DNA of 34,552 nucleotides from a bacterium (GCA_021780375.1 JAJXYT010000020.1:1-34552), one strand, 5' to 3'; shown: positions 16,321 through 24,370, numbered from the stretch's first letter. Notes: generated by a model from the letters alone, not told the origin. Numbers and translations: made by a program.

Positions 16321-17598
16321 TCAAAAATGCATCCCTACCGTTACCAGCAACGCGTGGCTGATGAAATCGTATTTGCCGTCGGCTGTCTGTGTGCTGGGTA
16401 ACGTAGATTGTGATGATGGAGTGCTGCCGGTAACTGTGTGGGCCGGGCCGTATCCAAATTGGTAGGTAATGTCGAAATCGAATCGTTTGCCTTTATATCC
16501 AGTGCCAGCGCTGAAGAAATGCCGGTCCATGTCCGCCGCCAATGGAGTGTAATAGGCATTCGGCACCGAGTTCTCGTTGAAAACGTAGCCGGCACTTACG
16601 TGCCAGCCGCTGTCAAAATACCGCGTTACCCCAAACTCGTACATCCAGCTTGGCTGCCAGTTTAGAACAAAAGAAGGGCTTTGTTTTACACCGTTTGGGA
16701 CGTTCCCTTGTTGGTTTATGGTTATTGCTCCGAGGCTGCTCCAGTCTGCGTAATCGGCGTCGAACTCGAGATTCCATTTTGGCGTGGGCCGGTAGGAGAG
16801 GCCAACAACCGCCGTTAGTGGAAAGGTAAAATCCGCAGATGCAGGCAAACGTGTGTAAGTTATGACCCCTGGTGTCTGTTGGAACTCGGTGTGACCGTCC
16901 ATGGTGATGGTCGTCGCACTGCGGAACGTTGCACCCAGGGAGACCTGCTCCAATGGTTGCCAGAGCACACCCAGATTGTAGCCCACGCTCCAGCCGTTCC
17001 CTCTAAAGCGGAAAAAATTAACATTAGGCGGCTGATAAAATGGATTTAGCCCTTGTTCCAAATCAATCTTTCCGTAATCCACCATCACGCCACCACCGAT
17101 GGAAAGGTTGGGCGCCAGCTTGAATGCGATCACGGGATTAGCCCGGATGTACTGTAATGAACTTTCCGTGGCTATGCTGCGGAAGCCTGTGTCCTGTGGC
17201 CAACTTGTGTTTCCACCGTAGGGCGCATAAACACCCAACCCTACACTGACCGGTGAGTTTTCAAATGAGTGCGTGAGAAAAAGCTGCGGAATGAAATTAA
17301 AATGCCTGCCGATGCTGTAGGTTTGGCCTGCATTCGGCGTCGTGTCGGGTGGCTGGAAGGTCGGATCGAGATAAATACTGTAAAGTCCGGAGCGCAAGCT
17401 GTTGCCGGAGAGCTGCGTAATGCCAGCGGGATTGTAGTAAATAGCGGACGCGTTATCTGCGGTGGCGGCAAACGCCTCGCCACGCGCGGTGGCAAAGCCA
17501 TCCTGGCTTGCCAGCCGGAAACCATTCGCCGAAACGGTCAAGACCGAAACGCTCCAACAGATGAGCGCCAGCAGTCTGGATATGTTACGGCGTTTCAT
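16321..17598 (-). CDS. FadL/OmpP1-family outer-membrane porin (second copy)
   Basis: ATG 17598 (MKRRNISRLLALICWSVSVL) is preferred to an upstream start because the signal peptide begins there; the mature protein starts around NGFRLASQDGFATARGEA. The protein has 425 residues, the signature IYYNPAGITQLSGNS, repeated beta-strand segments (WMYEFGVTRYFDSGWHVSAG) and a final VGMHF, as expected for an outer-membrane barrel. It is clearly a paralogue of the first porin, sharing the NPAGITQL block and the strand layout, though with many differences. It leads an apparent two-gene operon with the acyltransferase-like gene. Uptake or export of a hydrophobic substrate is the family role. Confidence 0.87.
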   Translation of the reverse strand: MKRRNISRLLALICWSVSVLTVSANGFRLASQDGFATARGEAFAATADNASAIYYNPAGITQLSGNSLRSGLYSIYLDPTFQPPDTTPNAGQTYSIGRHFNFIPQLFLTHSFENSPVSVGLGVYAPYGGNTSWPQDTGFRSIATESSLQYIRANPVIAFKLAPNLSIGGGVMVDYGKIDLEQGLNPFYQPPNVNFFRFRGNGWSVGYNLGVLWQPLEQVSLGATFRSATTITMDGHTEFQQTPGVITYTRLPASADFTFPLTAVVGLSYRPTPKWNLEFDADYADWSSLGAITINQQGNVPNGVKQSPSFVLNWQPSWMYEFGVTRYFDSGWHVSAGYVFNENSVPNAYYTPLAADMDRHFFSAGTGYKGKRFDFDITYQFGYGPAHTVTGSTPSSQSTLPSTQTADGKYDFISHALLVTVGMHF

Positions 17599-17799
17599 TT
17601 TTCTGCCAAATTGTTGGTTCAACGACTGCACGGGCACTGTAGGAGCAAATGGTTGCGTATTTGCGCAAGCAGGTTATCTGCCGTTTCGCGTCACGCCAGC
17701 AAATTTCCGGAAGGACGAGCTCTGCGAGTCCCCGAACCCCCCTCGTTTACAGCACTCGTGTCTTTACATAGGTCTGACATGAAGTAAACTCAGAAAAAT

Positions 17800-18969
17800 G
17801 TGAAAAGCCTCGTTCGATTCACAGGATGTCTTTTGCTGTCCGGATTCGTCATTTTCCCAGCCCAAGCCGAATTCACGTCGCTCTATATTTTTGGGGATGG
17901 CGTTTCCACCACGGCAACGAACCACACGAGTGATGTTGCACAATTCTACTTTGGCGGTCGTTGGAGTAACGGTCGGGTGTGGGTTGAGTTGCTGGCGCAG
18001 CAACTAAACCTGACCAATAACTATTGGTACTCCACCAATAGTGCAAACCACTTGTCGTACACCAATCTGTCCGCTTCCAGCACCAACTGGTCCTATTCGA
18101 GCAGTAACTGGTCTTACTATGGCGATACAAGCGCCAATTTGGTGGCGAATGTCAACGCATTCGCCGAGCCGGCAGGTGCGTCAAACGCCTTGTTCATCGT
18201 CTGGGTCAACGACGCTGATTTTGTTAATTATACGGGCAACTTTTACCCTTCGACGAACATGACTACCTGGACCAACGCCATCAATTTGTCGTTGACTAAT
18301 CACTATACCGCCATCACCAATCTTTATGCTAAGGGCGTCCGTACATTGCTCATGCCGAATGCGGTAGATGTTACTGAGGTTCCGCAATATGCCCTTTACG
18401 ATCCTTCTGCTTATAAGAGTTTCGTTCGCCAAATGGTGAAATATTTTAACACTGGCTTCGCGGTCACGTTGAGTAACGCCATGGTCTCCTGCCCCGGCCT
18501 TAAAATTTATGAGCCGGACTTTTTTACTAAGCTCGACAACATTTTGGCAAATCCCGCTTCCTATGGGGTCACCAACGCTCTTTATAACGGACAGAGTGTT
18601 GATGTAATCGATGATCCTTCACTGGCGGACAAATCCCTGAACGGCCCGGGTACGAATTACATTTTTTGGGATTATACCGACCCGACAGCCAAGGTTCATG
18701 CGATTATGGCTGATGTCGCCAAGCAGCTCATCGCGCCGGTGCAAATCGACGAAATCGCATCGCAGAACGGCACCAACCGGTTGGAACTGGACAACGTGCC
18801 GGTCGGCTTGAATGGCGTCGTGCTGGGCAGCGCGAATCTGGCGCTCACGAACTGGACGACGGTGACTAATTTCAACAGCACCAACTCCGCGCAATCAGTC
18901 TTTGTTCCAACTTCCGGGCCGATGCAGTTTTATCGGCTGAATTTTCCTTACTCCTGGACATGGCCCTAA
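17800..18969 (+). CDS. Secreted SGNH/GDSL-like protein lacking canonical catalytic residues
   Basis: GTG 17800 opens a 389-residue protein with a clear signal peptide (cleavage after AQA, residue 23). The SGNH blocks can be traced. Block I is LYIFGDGVSTT, where the nucleophile serine of GDS is glycine 34. Block III is IVWVNDADF, standing for GxND. Block V is FWDYTDPTAKVHAIMAD, where the catalytic DxxH histidine is aspartate. A C-terminal beta-rich region ends MQFYRLNFP. The middle is rich in N, S, T, W and Y. Canonical esterase activity therefore looks unlikely, although S36 could substitute. I recall similar FGDGVSTT proteins in Verrucomicrobiota, so this may be a lineage-specific family. 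Promoters for this gene and the divergent porin must lie in 17599-17799. Confidence 0.75.
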   Translation: MKSLVRFTGCLLLSGFVIFPAQAEFTSLYIFGDGVSTTATNHTSDVAQFYFGGRWSNGRVWVELLAQQLNLTNNYWYSTNSANHLSYTNLSASSTNWSYSSSNWSYYGDTSANLVANVNAFAEPAGASNALFIVWVNDADFVNYTGNFYPSTNMTTWTNAINLSLTNHYTAITNLYAKGVRTLLMPNAVDVTEVPQYALYDPSAYKSFVRQMVKYFNTGFAVTLSNAMVSCPGLKIYEPDFFTKLDNILANPASYGVTNALYNGQSVDVIDDPSLADKSLNGPGTNYIFWDYTDPTAKVHAIMADVAKQLIAPVQIDEIASQNGTNRLELDNVPVGLNGVVLGSANLALTNWTTVTNFNSTNSAQSVFVPTSGPMQFYRLNFPYSWTWP

Positions 18970-19041
18970 CCCGGATAATTCATAGTGGGATTGAACAAAG
19001 AAGCGGCGACGGGGTCAGGAGGCTTGATTTTACTGAGCCAA

Positions 19042-19927
19042 ATGAAAACACCCATCACCGCTGCTTCGACGACAGACTGTAATGGCCAACCGTTGCTGTT
19101 TGAAGACCTGGGTTGGCGCCAGGTCGTGGCTGATTTTTCCGGCGGGACGCTCTCCAGTGATGGCGGCGCTGGAAAAGATCGTGCCAGCGATCCGGAAACG
19201 CTGCCGTTGGGCGCGGATCATTATCCGTGGGGACAGCGGCTTTTGCCGGGAGGAGATCCTGGCCTGGTGTGAGCGGCAAGCCCCCGTGGTTTATTATTGT
19301 CTGGGTCTGGCGAAGAACTCCGTCCTGGTGGAGCGCTTGGGGCCGGCGCTGGCGGATGCGCAGGCCCGCCGGTGTCTGACCGGGACGGCTGGCGCCCGGG
19401 TGTTCACCGGATTTGAATATCAGACGGTGAAAAGTTGGAGCCGCTCGCGCCGGGTGACCGGCAAGGCGGAAGTGACGGCCCAAGGACCGAACCCGCGCTT
19501 CCTGGTGACCAACCTGCCGGCGGCGGGGTTTGAAACTGAGGCGGATCAAACCCGGTTTGCGCCGGCGCGCCTCTACGAGCACCTCTATTGCCCGCGCGGC
19601 GAGATGGGGAATGTGCTCAAGCAGCAAGTGTTGGATTTGCAGGCTGACCGGCTAAGCACCCGGCATCAGGGCAGCAACCAACTGCGTTTGTGGCTGGCCA
19701 CCTTTGCCGATCTCCTGCTGGAGCGGGTGCGGACCTTGGGGCTGGCGGGAACGGATCGGGCGCAGGCGACGGCGGGCAGCATCCGGCTCAAGTTATTGAA
19801 AGTGGCGGGTCAGGTGCGCGTGAGTGTGCGCCGCGTGCAGGTGCAGTTGAGCAGCGCCTGTCCGCTGGCGTCGCTGTTCCGGCGCTGCCATCAGCGGCTC
19901 ATGAGGCTCTCCCACGCCAGCGGTTGA
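19042..19927 (+). mobile_element. IS1380-family transposase gene with large internal deletion
   Basis: The N-terminal part starts at ATG 19042 and includes LLFEDLGWRQVVADFSGG and SSDGGA, typical of IS1380 transposases. At about 19161-19172 the sequence jumps, with a frame change, to LEKIVPAIRKRCRW and IIIRGDSGFCREEI, which lies far downstream in intact members. The rest continues to the normal C-terminal region (LRLWLATFADLLLERVR). Some 140-160 residues, including catalytic acidic positions, are gone, so the element is dead. The junction is GGCGGCGCTGG-like, suggesting loss between short GGC-rich matches. I could not identify convincing terminal inverted repeats in 18970-19041 or 19928-20100. 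Confidence 0.8.
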
Positions 19928-20112
19928 TTCCAAATATGACCGTGCCGATCCACCCTCCACGCCGGAGGTGTCGCCAAAAACGGCCTCCCCAACTAAACAA
20001 GCTTCAAAAGTCCCGCGAAATCGCTGCATTCGCCCCGTTCTCCGACGCTCATTTTCATAAAAAGCCGGTGGCAATATCCGTCTGGCAAAAAGCAAAATCC
20101 GTGGAGCGATAT

Positions 20113-20128
20113 TTAGCGGTTTAGCTAA
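20113..20128. promoter_or_regulatory. Inverted repeat at the ArsR start, candidate operator
   Basis: TTAGC (20113-20117) and GCTAA (20124-20128) form a perfect inverted repeat with a 6-base spacer, ending two bases before the ATG at 20131. ArsR-family repressors bind such A/T-rich dyads over their own promoters and leave when they bind their ligand. This would regulate the whole redox operon downstream. Confidence 0.5.
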
Positions 20129-20130
20129 TT

Positions 20131-20451
20131 ATGCAAGCAGTTGCCATGACTGCCATCGCTCAAGCCGAATACAAGGCGCAAGCCCGCATCCTCAAGGCGC
20201 TCGCGCATCCGACCCGCCTGTTCATCGTGGACGAACTGTCGCGCGGCGAACGCTGCGTGTGCGAACTCACCGACCTGATCGGCGTCGAGATGCCGACGGT
20301 GTCGCGGCATTTGAGCCAGCTCAAAAACGCCGGTCTGCTGGAGGATCAAAAGCGCGGGTTGCGGGTGTTCTACCGGCTGCGCGTGTCGTGCGTGCCGAAT
20401 TTTTTCAAGTGCATCGAGGCGGTGCAAACGGGCCGGGCCAGTTGCGAATGA
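20131..20451 (+). CDS. ArsR/SmtB-family transcriptional repressor
   Basis: The 106-residue protein has the family winged helix: LKALAHPTRLFIVDEL, then PTVSRHLSQLKNAGLLEDQKRGLRVFYRL. The sensing-helix sequence RCVCEL places C42 and C44 like two of the three cysteines of the arsenite site in classical ArsR, and further cysteines occur at 87, 94 and 105. It could therefore respond to soft metals, metalloids or thiol-reactive compounds. ATG 20131 or ATG 20146 may be the start. It heads a run of closely spaced genes for lipoyl, DGC, OsmC and thioredoxin proteins and probably controls them through the adjacent inverted repeat. The inducer is unknown. Confidence 0.9.
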   Translation: MQAVAMTAIAQAEYKAQARILKALAHPTRLFIVDELSRGERCVCELTDLIGVEMPTVSRHLSQLKNAGLLEDQKRGLRVFYRLRVSCVPNFFKCIEAVQTGRASCE

Positions 20452-20464
20452 AAGGAACTTTGCC

Positions 20465-20812
20465 ATGAACCAAAATCAAATCATCACCGTGAAAATCCTC
20501 GACCTGCCGGGCGCGGGCGGCGGTTGCGCGTGCAGCGACTTGACGCGCACGCCGGAATACGCCGCCGCCGTTCAACAGAAAATCGCCGAGTTGAAAACCG
20601 CCCTGGCAGCCGGGTTTCCGGGCCGCGCGTTGGTCGAATACGTGGACTTGCGCAACAACCAAATGGAGTTGGCCGGCGAGCACGGCCAATTGCTGGCCAC
20701 GCGCAAGTATCCCCCGCCGCTGGTCGTGGTGGGCGGCGAGGCGAAATTCGCCGGCTCGATTCTCGTTCCCAAAATCGTCAAGGCGGTTGGCGAGGCGCTG
20801 AACAACCGTTAA
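20465..20812 (+). CDS. Small CxC protein, possibly thioredoxin-fold
   Basis: This 115-residue soluble protein follows the regulator by 13 bases and has a good ribosome site (AAGGAA). I do not recognise a named family. It has a glycine-rich stretch ending in GGGCACSD, with cysteines 21 and 23 forming a CxC pair after an ILDLPG strand. Near the end is YPPPLVVVGGEAKFAG, reminiscent of the cis-proline strand of thioredoxin-like folds, and then a C-terminal helix. The alternating strand and helix pattern would fit that fold. In a cluster of thiol-redox proteins, a disulfide-exchange or metal-binding role is a reasonable guess, no more. Confidence 0.7.
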   Translation: MNQNQIITVKILDLPGAGGGCACSDLTRTPEYAAAVQQKIAELKTALAAGFPGRALVEYVDLRNNQMELAGEHGQLLATRKYPPPLVVVGGEAKFAGSILVPKIVKAVGEALNNR

Positions 20813-20823
20813 ATCGCGTAAAA

Positions 20824-21048
20824 ATGAACGACACCTTTCCCATCACCGACATCCTGACCGTAGCGCAGGTTTCCAACCTGCTGTATTGCCGACTTCCAGT
20901 CGGCAGGGCGTCGGAACAGCCAGCGCGCCGAAAGTTAGCGGCGATTGCGGATTGCAAATCCGCGATACCGCAGACTTGGAAGTCTGCGCTACGGCCGGCG
21001 ACCCACGCCGGTTTTAAGGAAACTCAACAAACGAAAGACCAGCCATGA
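20824..21048 (+). CDS. Small ORF made mostly of a 133-bp repeat (doubtful gene)
   Basis: ATG 20824 opens a 74-codon frame. Its first 12 codons (MNDTFPITDIL) precede the repeat, the middle is the repeat, and the tail ends at a TGA overlapping the ATG of the lipoyl-carrier gene. The repeat-encoded part (VAQVSNLLYCRLPVG) is the kind of peptide such repeats produce in many genomes, so the protein is probably meaningless. The frame may still matter by delivering ribosomes to the downstream start. Confidence 0.25.
   Translation: MNDTFPITDILTVAQVSNLLYCRLPVGRASEQPARRKLAAIADCKSAIPQTWKSALRPATHAGFKETQQTKDQP
20860..20992. repeat. 133-bp palindromic repeat, copy 1
   Basis: The element begins GTAGCGCAGG and ends CTGCGCTAC, a 9-base terminal inverted repeat. 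Inside it is a chain of small hairpins: AGGTTTCCAACCT, CCGACTTCCAGTCGG, GCGGATTGCAAATCCGC and CAGACTTGGAAGTCTG. A second copy of exactly the same length lies at 21901-22033. It separates the CxC gene from the lipoyl gene. Confidence 0.88.
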
Positions 21049-21506
21049 GCGAATTTCTCGAACTCACTTACGACAAGTTCATCTTCCGCGTGAAGACGGA
21101 CTGCCTTTACACTCGCGACGATTATTGGGCGCACATCGAAGGCAACGTGGCCACCGTGGGCGTCGCCGATTTCCGGCAGAAGTCCAACGGCGACGTGGCG
21201 TTTCTGGAAACCGTCGCGCCCGGCACGGCCGCCAAACAAGGTGCGGCACTTGGCATCATTGAGACCATCAAGACCACGGCGGACATCCTTTCGCCCGTCA
21301 CCGGCAAGGTGGTGGAAGCAAACCCGGAGTTGGTGGCCAGCCCGTTCCTGATCAACGAAGATCCTTACGGCAAGGGCTGGATTTACCGGATTGAACTGAC
21401 CGACGCGCAAGGCGGCCGGCCCGGTCTGCTCAAGGCGGAAGTTTATTTTGAACTGCTCAAACAAAAAGTCGCCTTGGAGGCGAAGAAACTTTATGGACAA
21501 AGCTAA
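21045..21506 (+). CDS. GcvH-like lipoyl carrier protein
   Basis: The 153-residue protein resembles the H protein of the glycine cleavage system. Residues 30-125 contain HIEGNVATVGVADFRQ, and the lipoylation hairpin GIIETIKTTADILSPVTGKV has K76 at the lipoyl position (compare ESVKAASD in GcvH). The region NPELVASPFLINEDPYGKGW also fits. No glycine-cleavage P or T protein is nearby, so this is probably a dedicated lipoyl arm for another reaction, as in the LbpA proteins of sulfur-oxidising systems. The dihydrolipoamide dehydrogenase four genes downstream would reduce it. It shares 14 bases with the next gene. No lipoate ligase or synthase is in the window. Confidence 0.85.
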   Translation: MSEFLELTYDKFIFRVKTDCLYTRDDYWAHIEGNVATVGVADFRQKSNGDVAFLETVAPGTAAKQGAALGIIETIKTTADILSPVTGKVVEANPELVASPFLINEDPYGKGWIYRIELTDAQGGRPGLLKAEVYFELLKQKVALEAKKLYGQS

Positions 21507-22053
21507 AAAGGTCGTGGTGCTGCCGTGCAGCGGCATTGGCAAAGCCTACGGCGCGCTGGCCCGCGAGACCGCTTATGAACTGGCCGAGCGCGTCCGTCCT
21601 GGCGTGGCCACGCTGACTTGCCTGCCGCTTTTGGTCATCAATGATCCGGCGGCGCGGAAATTGGTCACGGACCACCCGGTCATTGCCATTGACGGTTGTC
21701 CCAAGGAGTGCGCCAGGAAAAGCGTCGAGGCGCTCGGCAAGAAACCGGCGGTGTCGTATCAAGCCATCCGGTTTTACACCGCGCACAAAGACCTCAAGCC
21801 CGAAGGCGTGGCGCAGTTGAACGAGGCCGGCCAAAAACTGGCGAGAATCGCGGCGGATGAATTGGCGGCAACCGTGGACCGGCTGGCCGCAGAGGAAGCG
21901 GTAGCGCAGGTTTCCAAACCTGCTGGATCGCCGACTTCCAGTCGGCCGGGCGTCGGAGCAACCAGCACGTCGGAAGTCTGCGGCGATTGCGGATTGGAAA
22001 TCAGCGACACAGCAGACTCGAAGTCTGCGCTGCCCGCGAAGGAGGAATTATGA
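21493..22053 (+). CDS. DGC-domain (putative zinc-binding) protein 1, C-terminus extended by a repeat
   Basis: ATG 21493 follows GGAGG at 21476-21480. The core of about 135 residues shows the DGC-family pattern: C12 in VVLPCSGIGKAYG, C43 in LTCLPLLVIN, and IDGCPKECARK with D67-G68-C69 and C73. The last 50 or so codons (from VAQVSKPAG) are read through an inserted 133-bp repeat and replace the original end. Proteins of this family are annotated as putative zinc-binding and have no firmly known function. Their four conserved cysteines suggest metal or thiol chemistry. The TGA overlaps the start of a paralogue (ATGA). Its position between the lipoyl carrier and OsmC suggests a shared redox task. 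Confidence 0.82.
   Translation: MDKAKKVVVLPCSGIGKAYGALARETAYELAERVRPGVATLTCLPLLVINDPAARKLVTDHPVIAIDGCPKECARKSVEALGKKPAVSYQAIRFYTAHKDLKPEGVAQLNEAGQKLARIAADELAATVDRLAAEEAVAQVSKPAGSPTSSRPGVGATSTSEVCGDCGLEISDTADSKSALPAKEEL
21901..22033. repeat. 133-bp palindromic repeat, copy 2 (inside a coding frame)
   Basis: This copy starts GTAGCGCAGG and ends CTGCGCTGC, with one change in the terminal repeat. It has the same length and hairpin order as copy 1, and most internal differences lie in or near the loops. It is fused in frame to the 3' end of the first DGC gene and stops 8 bases before the GGAGG ribosome site of the next gene. Confidence 0.88.
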
Positions 22054-22463
22054 ACGAAATCCAAGTCACCAAAGTCGGCATCGTTTCTTGCAGCGGCGAG
22101 GAAATTCCCGATGGCACTTTGTGCCGGATCGCCTGCCGCAAGGTGCTCGACGCGTTGCGGCCCGGCGAGACCGTCACGATCTGCCTGCCGCTGTTCATCG
22201 CGGGCGGCGAGGAGGAACGGTCATTCGCCGCCAAATATCCGACCATCACCGTGGACGGCTGCGAAAAATTGTGCACGGCCAAAGCCACGGAAATGCTTTC
22301 CGGCAAACCCGGCAAATCGCTGCTCGTCCCGGAAATTTTGAAACGCCACGGTCTGCCCGCGCCGACCAAGCTCCGGCATTTTGGATTGGAAGAAGAACCC
22401 GCCGTCAAAGCGGTCGCCGAGGAAATCACCAAGGCCGTGGACGAGGTGTTGGCCGAAGCCTGA
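22050..22463 (+). CDS. DGC-domain (putative zinc-binding) protein 2
   Basis: ATG 22050 is preceded by GGAGGA at 22041-22046 and gives 137 residues. The cysteine pattern parallels the first DGC protein: C14 in GIVSCSGEEIPDG, C45 in VTICLPLFIAGG, and VDGCEKLCTAKA with D69-G70-C71 and C75. C25 and C29 (TLCRIACRK) form an extra CxxxC pair not found in copy 1. The two genes are probably an ancient duplication with divergence, perhaps forming a heteromer. Function is unknown. The cysteine set suggests Zn or Fe-S binding or persulfide handling. The OsmC gene begins 7 bases after the stop. Confidence 0.82.
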   Translation: MNEIQVTKVGIVSCSGEEIPDGTLCRIACRKVLDALRPGETVTICLPLFIAGGEEERSFAAKYPTITVDGCEKLCTAKATEMLSGKPGKSLLVPEILKRHGLPAPTKLRHFGLEEEPAVKAVAEEITKAVDEVLAEA

Positions 22464-22469
22464 AAATCT

Positions 22470-22913
22470 ATGCCGACATATAAAAACAAAGTGGAATGGC
22501 GTGGCGGCCATCTCGGTCACACCTGGACCAGCAACGGCGTCGAACTGCCGTTCTCCGCGCCGCCGGCCTTGCACGGAATGCCCAACGTGCTGACACCCGA
22601 AGACGCTTTTGTCGCGTCGTCGAACACCTGTTATTTTCTGATGGTCGTCTGGGCCGCCGAACGCTTCAAACTGGACGTGGGGTCGCTGGAAATGGACGCC
22701 GAGGGCGAGGTGGAGGAATTTCTCGACCGCACCTCGTGGTTCAAGCAGGTGACCATCCGCCCGCGCATCGTCGTTCGCGGCAAATCGCGCGAAGTGGTGC
22801 AGCGCGCCCTGGACATGGCCATGAAGTATTCGACCATCAACCAATCCTTCAAGTGCAAGGTCGTCATCGTCCCGGACATCATCATTCAACCCGCCAACGC
22901 GAAGGAGTCGTGA
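22470..22913 (+). CDS. OsmC/Ohr-family peroxidase-like protein
   Basis: The 147-residue protein has the OsmC fold signature MLTPEDAFVASSNTC-like (here NVLTPEDAFVASSNTCYF), with peroxidatic C54 at the start of the central helix. In standard members the second cysteine lies in a CPxSN-type motif. Here that position reads KYSTINQSFKCKV, so serine 121 takes its place and the only other cysteine is C129, eight residues on. OsmC and Ohr proteins reduce organic hydroperoxides, and Ohr is known to draw electrons from lipoylated proteins and dihydrolipoamide dehydrogenase, both encoded beside it here. The stop overlaps the next start (TGATG). Confidence 0.88.
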   Translation: MPTYKNKVEWRGGHLGHTWTSNGVELPFSAPPALHGMPNVLTPEDAFVASSNTCYFLMVVWAAERFKLDVGSLEMDAEGEVEEFLDRTSWFKQVTIRPRIVVRGKSREVVQRALDMAMKYSTINQSFKCKVVIVPDIIIQPANAKES

Positions 22914-24370
22914 TGCCGGAAATTTTTGACATGGCGTTTTTGGGCGGCGGGCCGGCCGGGTATCAGGGCGCGATTCGCGCGGCGCAACTCGGCGCGAAGG
23001 TCGCCGTGGTGGAGGAAAAATTCTTGGGCGGCGTCTGCCTCAATTGGGGTTGCATCCCGACAAAAACCGTGCGCGCCTCCGCCGAGGCCGGACGCACCCT
23101 GCGCCGCGCCCGCGAATTCGGATTTCAGCCCGTCGAAGCGCGACCGGACCTGGCCGCCATCATCGCCCGCAAAGACCGCGTCGTGAACACGCTGCGCGGC
23201 AGCATCGGACGGCTGTTTCAGGCGCATCAAATCACGCTGATCGAAGGACGCGGCCGGTTGACGGCAACCGGAGGAGTCGAGGTGGAGCACAACCACCAGC
23301 AGACCTTGGTTCATGCGAACAAGGTCGTTGTCGCCACCGGCTCGCGTCCGGCAGGGTTGCCGATTTTTCCAAAGCATCCACGAATTTTCCTGGCCGACGA
23401 GGCGCTGAATCTGAATTTCCTGCCCAAACATTTGTTGGTTGTGGGCGGGGGCAGTGTGGGCGTCGAGATGGCTGCCATCTTCCGCGAATTGGGCGCGGAA
23501 GTGACATTGGTGGAAGCGTTGGAACGGCTGCTTCCCAACGAAGACGCCGAAATGGCCGACTACCTGCAAGGCGTGCTCAAGCGGCGAAAAGTGAAAATCC
23601 TCTGCTCGGCTCGAATTACCGCCGTCAGTGGCGGCGACGCCCTCGTCGCCCCGGCTTCACCGTTCAAAGTAATGCTGGCCGACGGAACGGAACTGAATCC
23701 CGATACCATCATCCTCGCCGTAGGCAGAAAACCAAACACGGAGGGACTCGGCTTGGCCGAGGCCGGTGTCGAATTGAGCAGCGGCCGGATCATGGTGGAC
23801 GAACATCTGCAAACCAATCGTCCCGGTCTCTATGCCGCCGGCGATGTGGTTGGCCGCTGGTCGCTGGCGCACGTCGCATTTGCCGAAGGCATCTGCGCTG
23901 CCGAACACGCTTTGGGACGTAACAGCGCGATGGATTATCGCGTCGTGCCCCGGTGCGTTTTTACGATTCCAGAATACGCCGCCGTGGGCGTCTCCGAAGC
24001 CGAGGCGCAAAAGCAGCAGCCGGTCAAAGTGGCGCGGTTTCTGTTCAAATCGCTCGGCATGGGCCAGGCCACCGGCGAGCTGGAGGGCCTGGTCAAAATC
24101 ATCGCCCACGCGCCGACCGATCAGATTCTGGGCGCGCACATTGTCGGGCCGCACGCGGCGGAGATGATTGCCGAGCTCGCGCTGGCGATGCGCGCCGATT
24201 TGCCCAGCCGCGTGATCATGGAGACGATTCATTCGCATCCGACCTTTTCCGAAGCCGTGTTGGAAGTCGCACAGGCTTTGCAAGGCCAGGCGATTCATCA
24301 ACCGCCAGCTATTCGCGCGACTTCAAATTCGGTCATACGCCAATTTCAAACTGAACCAAGCAATTTATGA
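22913..24370 (+). CDS. lpdA: Dihydrolipoamide dehydrogenase (class I flavin disulfide reductase)
   Basis: The 485-residue enzyme has the FAD-binding GGGPAGYQGAIRAAQLG, the redox disulfide C42/C47 in GGVCLNWGCIPTK, the NAD-binding LVVGGGSVGVEMA, the second FAD motif YAAGDVVGRWSLAH, and the C-terminal HSHPTFSEAV with the catalytic histidine-glutamate pair. It oxidises dihydrolipoyl groups with NAD, or runs the other way to reduce lipoyl carriers. No 2-oxoacid dehydrogenase genes are close, so its likely partner is the GcvH-like carrier in the same operon. The C-terminal 25 residues after QGQAIHQPP are a loose extension. Start and stop both overlap neighbours. Confidence 0.92.
   Translation: MPEIFDMAFLGGGPAGYQGAIRAAQLGAKVAVVEEKFLGGVCLNWGCIPTKTVRASAEAGRTLRRAREFGFQPVEARPDLAAIIARKDRVVNTLRGSIGRLFQAHQITLIEGRGRLTATGGVEVEHNHQQTLVHANKVVVATGSRPAGLPIFPKHPRIFLADEALNLNFLPKHLLVVGGGSVGVEMAAIFRELGAEVTLVEALERLLPNEDAEMADYLQGVLKRRKVKILCSARITAVSGGDALVAPASPFKVMLADGTELNPDTIILAVGRKPNTEGLGLAEAGVELSSGRIMVDEHLQTNRPGLYAAGDVVGRWSLAHVAFAEGICAAEHALGRNSAMDYRVVPRCVFTIPEYAAVGVSEAEAQKQQPVKVARFLFKSLGMGQATGELEGLVKIIAHAPTDQILGAHIVGPHAAEMIAELALAMRADLPSRVIMETIHSHPTFSEAVLEVAQALQGQAIHQPPAIRATSNSVIRQFQTEPSNL

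Noticed and set aside
21045..21506. Lipoyl protein as part of a glycine cleavage system.
   Set aside because: No P-, T- or L-protein set for glycine cleavage is nearby other than the dehydrogenase, and the gene is embedded in an ArsR/DGC/OsmC operon.
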